Below, piece after piece: positions 63,843 through 64,000 of a stretch of 64,000 nt of DNA. Made by a program: the position numbers and the translations under genes. The DNA is from Pseudoalteromonas arctica A 37-1-2 (lineage in GTDB: Bacteria; Pseudomonadota; Gammaproteobacteria; Enterobacterales; Alteromonadaceae), in the NCBI RefSeq assembly GCF_000238395.3, contig NZ_CP011027.1:33262-97261 (forward strand), written 5' to 3'. A model generated the notes under the pieces. It worked only from the letters and a program-made list of their open reading frames with translations, was not told the origin of the DNA and ran no database searches. How positions within the stretch are numbered: position 1 is the first letter of the stretch; each line of letters begins with the position of its first letter.

Positions 63843-63870
63843 GTTGATGACATATTCTTGGTGTTTTTAC
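63843..63870 (-). promoter_or_regulatory. Iteron-like site in the rep leader
   Basis: On the minus strand AACACCAAGAATATGTCATC, the complement of GACATATTCTTGGTGTT, lies 33 to 60 bases upstream of the rep ATG. A site for the initiator here would allow self-repression, common in iteron plasmids. Confidence 0.5.
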
Positions 63871-64000
63871 TAGATTACACATATTAGACATTAAAATATA
63901 CTCTCTAATTAGCTTATATTTCGATGATGAGGGGAGCTTGTATTTCAATAGTCATTTTTAAAATAACGATAAAAATATTCCTCAAGTTATATTTTACCTA

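Overview
The window looks like part of a mobile replicon, most likely a plasmid, from a marine gammaproteobacterium of the Alteromonadales type (Pseudoalteromonas, Shewanella, Colwellia and relatives). The basis is the AT-rich sequence, a Rep_3/RepB-type initiator beside iteron arrays, a mercury operon in the co-oriented merR arrangement reported from Pseudoalteromonas, attC-like tails of a marine type, and very dense insertion elements. This is inference from gene content. No rRNA, tRNA or conjugation gene was found, and no recognisable parAB, so mobility and exact host remain open.

Layout. 0-6.3 kb: the C-terminal half of a tyrosine recombinase with a small downstream gene, then a row of cassette-like single genes (HEPN-like, membrane/zinc ribbon, unknown), an AAA/zinc-hook ATPase flanked by 43-bp direct repeats, and remnants of a HEPN gene and an IS3 element. 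6.5-8.3 kb: cytochrome b561 and a NYN-domain protein. 8.55-10.6 kb: an IS91-family element with its own tyrosine recombinase. 10.9-19.8 kb: an accessory stretch with a membrane gene pair followed by an attC-like site, a GIY-YIG protein with three C-terminal repeats, a large EndoU-like protein, an HNH endonuclease behind a 9-codon leader, and a coupled NdpA-like/two-TM gene pair. 20-25.3 kb: truncated recombinase and AraC genes meeting end to end, then cadR, a cation-diffusion-facilitator gene, a cysteine-rich periplasmic protein, and czcC and czcA remnants fused by a deletion.

25.34-33.49 kb: a complete Tn3-family transposon with 36-bp perfect inverted repeats carrying tnpA, merR-T-P-C-A-D and a serine resolvase. 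34-44.2 kb: a second, intact metal module (CopL-like protein, czcCBA-type RND pump), then a phosphoethanolamine transferase, CDF transporter, PAP2 phosphatase and DgkA. 44.3-47.5 kb: an intact IS66 element next to an IS66 remnant, then one more cassette-like gene. 48.3-57 kb: a minus-strand restriction operon mrr-hsdM-hsdS-(AlbA/ATPase)-hsdR. 57-64 kb: replication-type DNA, comprising five 22-bp repeats, a TnpB-only element, an 81-bp tandem repeat, a decayed IS605-type element, a DnaA box, two iteron arrays and the rep gene.

How the parts work together. The metal genes form three modules: Cd/Zn-type (partly deleted), Hg (complete), and a czc-type pump with lipid A modification. In the third, PEtN transfer yields diacylglycerol that DgkA can recycle. 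The defence-type genes (type I R-M, Mrr, AAA/zinc hook, HNH, NYN, EndoU-like, HEPN) lie in two blocks separated by the metal genes. Several boundaries show deletion or recombination instead of clean insertion: Tn3 ends in two different broken genes, the czcC/czcA fusion, and the recombinase/AraC junction.
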